Below, one piece after another: positions 62,114-64,000 of a stretch of DNA of 64,000 nt (position 1 is the stretch's first letter; each line of letters begins with the position of its first letter). Both the position numbers and the translations under genes were made by a program. The stretch comes from Bacillota bacterium (GTDB taxonomy: Bacteria; Bacillota; Clostridia; Peptostreptococcales; Anaerovoracaceae), in assembly GCA_019420305.1 (NCBI GenBank), contig JAHZHL010000020.1:62001-126000 (forward strand), written 5' to 3'. The notes below the pieces were generated by a model, which saw nothing but the letters and a program-made list of their open reading frames with translations, was not told the origin of the DNA and did no database searches.

Positions 62114-62374
62114 TTAAGCTTCTTTCGGGTATACGCTTACCTGCTTTCTTTTTTTGTCATAACGTTCGAACTTTACAGCTCCGTCAATCTTCGCAAATAA
62201 GGTATCATCTCCGCCGATTCCGACATTATTGCCAGGGTGGAACTTTGTCCCTCTCTGTCTTACCAGAATGCTGCCGGCAGTTACATACTGACCGTCTCCA
62301 CGTTTTACGCCTAACCGTTTCGACTCACTGTCGCGGCCGTTCTTCGAACTTCCTACACCTTTTTTACTTGCCAT
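62114..62374 (-). CDS. rpmA: Ribosomal protein bL27, no N-terminal leader
   Basis: Ribosomal protein of 86 residues starting [24 protein letters not shown]. In most Firmicutes L27 is made with a short leader (about 9 residues ending in FF) that the cysteine protease Prp removes. This protein starts directly at ASKKGVGS, and the prp (ysxB) gene normally between rplU and rpmA is absent. RBS AAGGAGGTG. Confidence 0.95.
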   Translation of the reverse strand: MASKKGVGSSKNGRDSESKRLGVKRGDGQYVTAGSILVRQRGTKFHPGNNVGIGGDDTLFAKIDGAVKFERYDKKRKQVSVYPKEA

Positions 62375-62412
62375 GGACCAGACACCTCCTTACTATCTTG
62401 TTTTATCTGGAT

Positions 62413-62931
62413 TTACTTTACTGCTGCTTCGATTGCTTCAAGAATTACCGGCTTTGTAGCCTTTTCATCGATTTCGATGTTGTTTTCTTTCGCGAATTCA
62501 ATCAGCTCTGCTTTTTTCATGGATTTTAAGGACGGCTTTTTCCCCGTCTCCTTTGCTTCTGCCTCTGCGGCAGGAGCCTCTTCCTTTACAGGCGCCGCTT
62601 TCTTTGCAGGAGCTGTGCCATCTGCTGAAATTCCTGTAATTTCAACCAGCGTATATGGCTGTCTGTGTCCCTGCTTCTTTCTGTAGTCTTTCTTTGCCTT
62701 GTATTTGAAGATGATAACCTTCTTGCCCTTTCCGGTTTCGATTACATCTCCGAATACCGCAGCACCTTCAACGTAAGGTGCGCCGACTTTTGCCTCCGCG
62801 CCTTCGCCGAGTACCAGAACCTTGTCGAATTTCACCTGCTCGCCGTCAGCTGCCTTGATTTTCTCAATGCGGATCTGATCGCCTTCAGCAACACGGTACT
62901 GCTTTCCGCCTGTCTCAATAATTGCGTACAT
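62413..62931 (-). CDS. rplU: Ribosomal protein bL21 with C-terminal extension
   Basis: Residues 1-102 are a normal L21 ([18 protein letters not shown] ... [19 protein letters not shown]). Residues 103-172 are extra: an Ala/Lys/Glu-rich linker ([19 protein letters not shown]) and a small helical domain ([39 protein letters not shown] across 133-172) resembling the HeH/SAP/Rho-N-type nucleic-acid-binding fold. The frame is continuous, so this is not an assembly artefact. Function of the extension is unknown. Confidence 0.95.
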   Translation of the reverse strand: MYAIIETGGKQYRVAEGDQIRIEKIKAADGEQVKFDKVLVLGEGAEAKVGAPYVEGAAVFGDVIETGKGKKVIIFKYKAKKDYRKKQGHRQPYTLVEITGISADGTAPAKKAAPVKEEAPAAEAEAKETGKKPSLKSMKKAELIEFAKENNIEIDEKATKPVILEAIEAAVK

Positions 62932-63016
62932 TTTTTCTTTTCCTCCTCTATCCAGTCTCGCCAGTGTGGGCAGCCTTTTACGGCTTTAAAAAGAACCCAG
63001 TTTGTGCGGCTTACAT
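62932..63016 (-). promoter_or_regulatory. Leader of rplU-rpmA, possible L21-type autoregulatory RNA
   Basis: About 85 nt between the likely start site and the rplU ATG. It contains AGCC-GTAAAA-GGCT and CCAGTGTGGGCAG-type pairings. L21 leaders are known in Firmicutes, but I only infer this from position and length. Confidence 0.35.
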
Positions 63017-63022
63017 TGTTAT

Positions 63023-63051
63023 ATGATATCATGGCGGATAGGATGTGTCAA
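63023..63051 (-). promoter_or_regulatory. Promoter of rplU-rpmA
   Basis: Minus-strand TTGACA (63051-63046), 17-bp spacer, TATCAT (63028-63023). Gives a leader of about 85 nt. Confidence 0.85.
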
Positions 63052-63095
63052 AGGTTTTTTTCAGGTTTTTAAAAGCTTTTGCGCAGCATTGAAAG

Positions 63096-63142
63096 AGAAA
63101 AGAGAACCGCGGAATTTTCATTCCTCTGCAGTTCTCTTTTCT
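63096..63142 (-). terminator. Terminator of the Crp-family gene
   Basis: AGAAAAGAGAAC (63096-63107) pairs perfectly with GTTCTCTTTTCT (63131-63142), with inner CGGAA/TTCC pairing. On the minus strand the stem is followed by CTTTC. Works before the rplU promoter. Confidence 0.85.
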
Positions 63143-63172
63143 GAATATAAGGGTGGTTTCTTGTACGCGTTC

Positions 63173-63760
63173 TTATATGGTTTCGGACTCTGCCTCCCGA
63201 AAGTCCTTGCGCAGTCTGCTGAGGGTTACAGGCGTCATATTCAGGAAGGAAGCGACATGCCTGTGGCTGACGCGATCAATCAAATCGCCGTATTCCCGCA
63301 GAAACCATTTGTAGCGCTCTTTTGCGCTCAGCATATAAATCGCATGCTTGATATTCTGATGTTCTTCCATCTCGCGAATCAGAAGCTCGTTATAAATATA
63401 TACGAGTTCCGTATGGTTCCGGAGCAGTTCCGCCACTTCCTGTTTCGGAAGTTTTATGATTGTTGAATCGGTTTCTGCCGACACATTGACCGCGGGCGGG
63501 TTGTCCAGGCGATAGCTTCCCAGGGCCGGCTGTCCGTACCGGAATATAAAGCACTCCGTGGCTTCCTTCCCTTTATGGCTTCCCCAAAATCCTCTGAGAA
63601 TACCGTCAACTAAAAAATACAGGCTTCCCTGCGCTTCTCCCTTTGTGATCAGACGCTCTCCTTTCCCACAGGTTTCAATCATCGCGACCTTGCAGAATCT
63701 CTGTAAAATTTTCGGATCATTTGTATTTAAAAGCTCTCTGAAAAAACTTCTTTTATTCAT
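63173..63760 (-). CDS. Crp/Fnr-family transcriptional regulator
   Basis: A 195-residue regulator with an N-terminal cyclic-nucleotide-binding-type barrel (ITKGEAQGSLYFLVDGILRGFW) and a C-terminal winged HTH (VSHRHVASFLNMTPVTLSRLRKD). The barrel lacks the Fnr-type cysteines. Ligand and targets are unknown; the flanking genes (rplU, partial gene) do not suggest a regulon. A dyad lies in its promoter region. Confidence 0.9.
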   Translation of the reverse strand: MNKRSFFRELLNTNDPKILQRFCKVAMIETCGKGERLITKGEAQGSLYFLVDGILRGFWGSHKGKEATECFIFRYGQPALGSYRLDNPPAVNVSAETDSTIIKLPKQEVAELLRNHTELVYIYNELLIREMEEHQNIKHAIYMLSAKERYKWFLREYGDLIDRVSHRHVASFLNMTPVTLSRLRKDFREAESETI

Positions 63761-63778
63761 ATCTCAATCACACTTTCC

Positions 63779-63805
63779 ATTATATTTGAAACCCAGAATC
63801 TGGGT
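63779..63805 (-). promoter_or_regulatory. Crp-family gene promoter with a 6+3+6 dyad
   Basis: Minus-strand TATAAT (63784-63779) has no recognisable -35. The dyad ACCCAG-AAT-CTGGGT (63791-63805) lies just upstream of the -10, where a bound regulator would block RNA polymerase. Autoregulation is plausible. Confidence 0.5.
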
Positions 63806-63893
63806 AGTATTAGCATTCTACCTTAATTCCGGTTCGATTTTTCGTTTTTGTAAAAAAAGGACTTTGAAATGTAATAAATGGAAAGTTTGCGGA

Positions 63894-64000
63894 TTATTTT
63901 AAGAGCGTTTCGCAGATCTCGGCTGAAATTTCATGCATATTTTCCATGGCCTGCGCATGCTCCGCGCTGCTTTCAGATAAATCCGCTATCATAATGCTGA
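63894..64000 (-). CDS. C-terminal end of an unidentified protein (5' part outside window)
   Basis: An open minus-strand frame enters from the window edge and ends at the TAA at 63894-63896. The 35 visible residues (SIMIADLSESSAEHAQAM ... ISAEICETLLK) are Ala/Glu/Met-rich and helical, like the C-terminal tail of a methyl-accepting chemotaxis protein, but this is too short to assign. Confidence 0.45.
   Translation of the reverse strand, partial: SIMIADLSESSAEHAQAMENMHEISAEICETLLK

Noticed and set aside
62832..63032. 66-codon minus-strand frame across the rplU leader
   Set aside because: Crosses into rplU out of frame, with no ribosome site; leader sequence explains it.

Overview
The window is about 64 kb of gene-dense chromosome from an endospore-forming, low-to-mid-GC Gram-positive bacterium, most likely an anaerobic member of Clostridia. 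The evidence is a complete spoIIIAA-AH operon, spo0A, spoIVB, Firmicutes-type alaS-ireB-ruvX and mltG-trmR-trhP clusters, a sortase-type surface protein, clostridial Fe-S and radical SAM proteins, and strong AGGAGG ribosome sites. I cannot name the genus. There is no rRNA, tRNA, CRISPR array, insertion sequence or prophage, and nothing over 300 bp lacks a gene.

Positions 1-12.5 kb (+ strand): the 3' end of leuS, RNase J with a YlbF-family protein, a short M24 peptidase, EF-P, mltG-trmR-trhP (cell wall and tRNA wobble-uridine hydroxylation/methylation), a CNNM/CBS transporter-like protein, an AAA-ATPase/PD-(D/E)XK protein, and a three-gene cassette of two tiny membrane proteins and a PstS-like binding protein that ends at a strong terminator. 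Positions 12.6-25 kb (+): spoIIIAA-AH with unusually reduced AF and AG, then asp23, nusB, a TsaD paralogue, xseAB, ispA, dxs, tlyA (stationary housekeeping and isoprenoid genes) and an aminotransferase. Positions 25-36 kb (+): mutS-mutL-miaA-tyrosine recombinase, a secreted GLUG-repeat protein, a methionine gamma-lyase family protein, a VTT membrane protein, and a LysM protein of YneA type under a consensus SOS (LexA) box.

Positions 36-47 kb (mostly -): two paralogous lipoproteins, a thioesterase, ruvX-ireB-alaS, a nitroreductase, two tiny proteins, an aldo-keto reductase with a ferredoxin tail (+), iscS-nifU-mnmA (sulfur relay to tRNA thiolation), a DUF896 protein and CrcB. fabF (+) follows. 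Positions 48.7-58.5 kb (-): an FMN reductase, then, in transcription order, comEA, a thioester/Cna-B adhesin, a BofC-like protein, spoIVB and spo0A, preceded by a paired DUF2344/radical SAM unit, an HD protein and a degenerate LytM protein resembling SpoIVFA. Positions 58.6-64 kb (-): a radical SAM protein, a TetR regulator, obgE, rpmA, rplU, a Crp-family regulator and the C-terminal end of a further gene.

The most informative oddities are lineage-specific remodelling of known systems: a SpoIIIAF reduced to its membrane anchor together with a SpoIIIAG lacking the beta-triangle insertion; an L27 without the Prp-cleaved leader and no prp gene between rplU and rpmA; an L21 with a C-terminal helical extension; a BofC-like gene directly upstream of spoIVB; and an SOS-boxed LysM gene without lexA next to it. 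No clearly novel defence or mobile system was found. The best candidate for an undescribed unit is the small-membrane-protein/PstS-like cassette at 11.0-12.4 kb.
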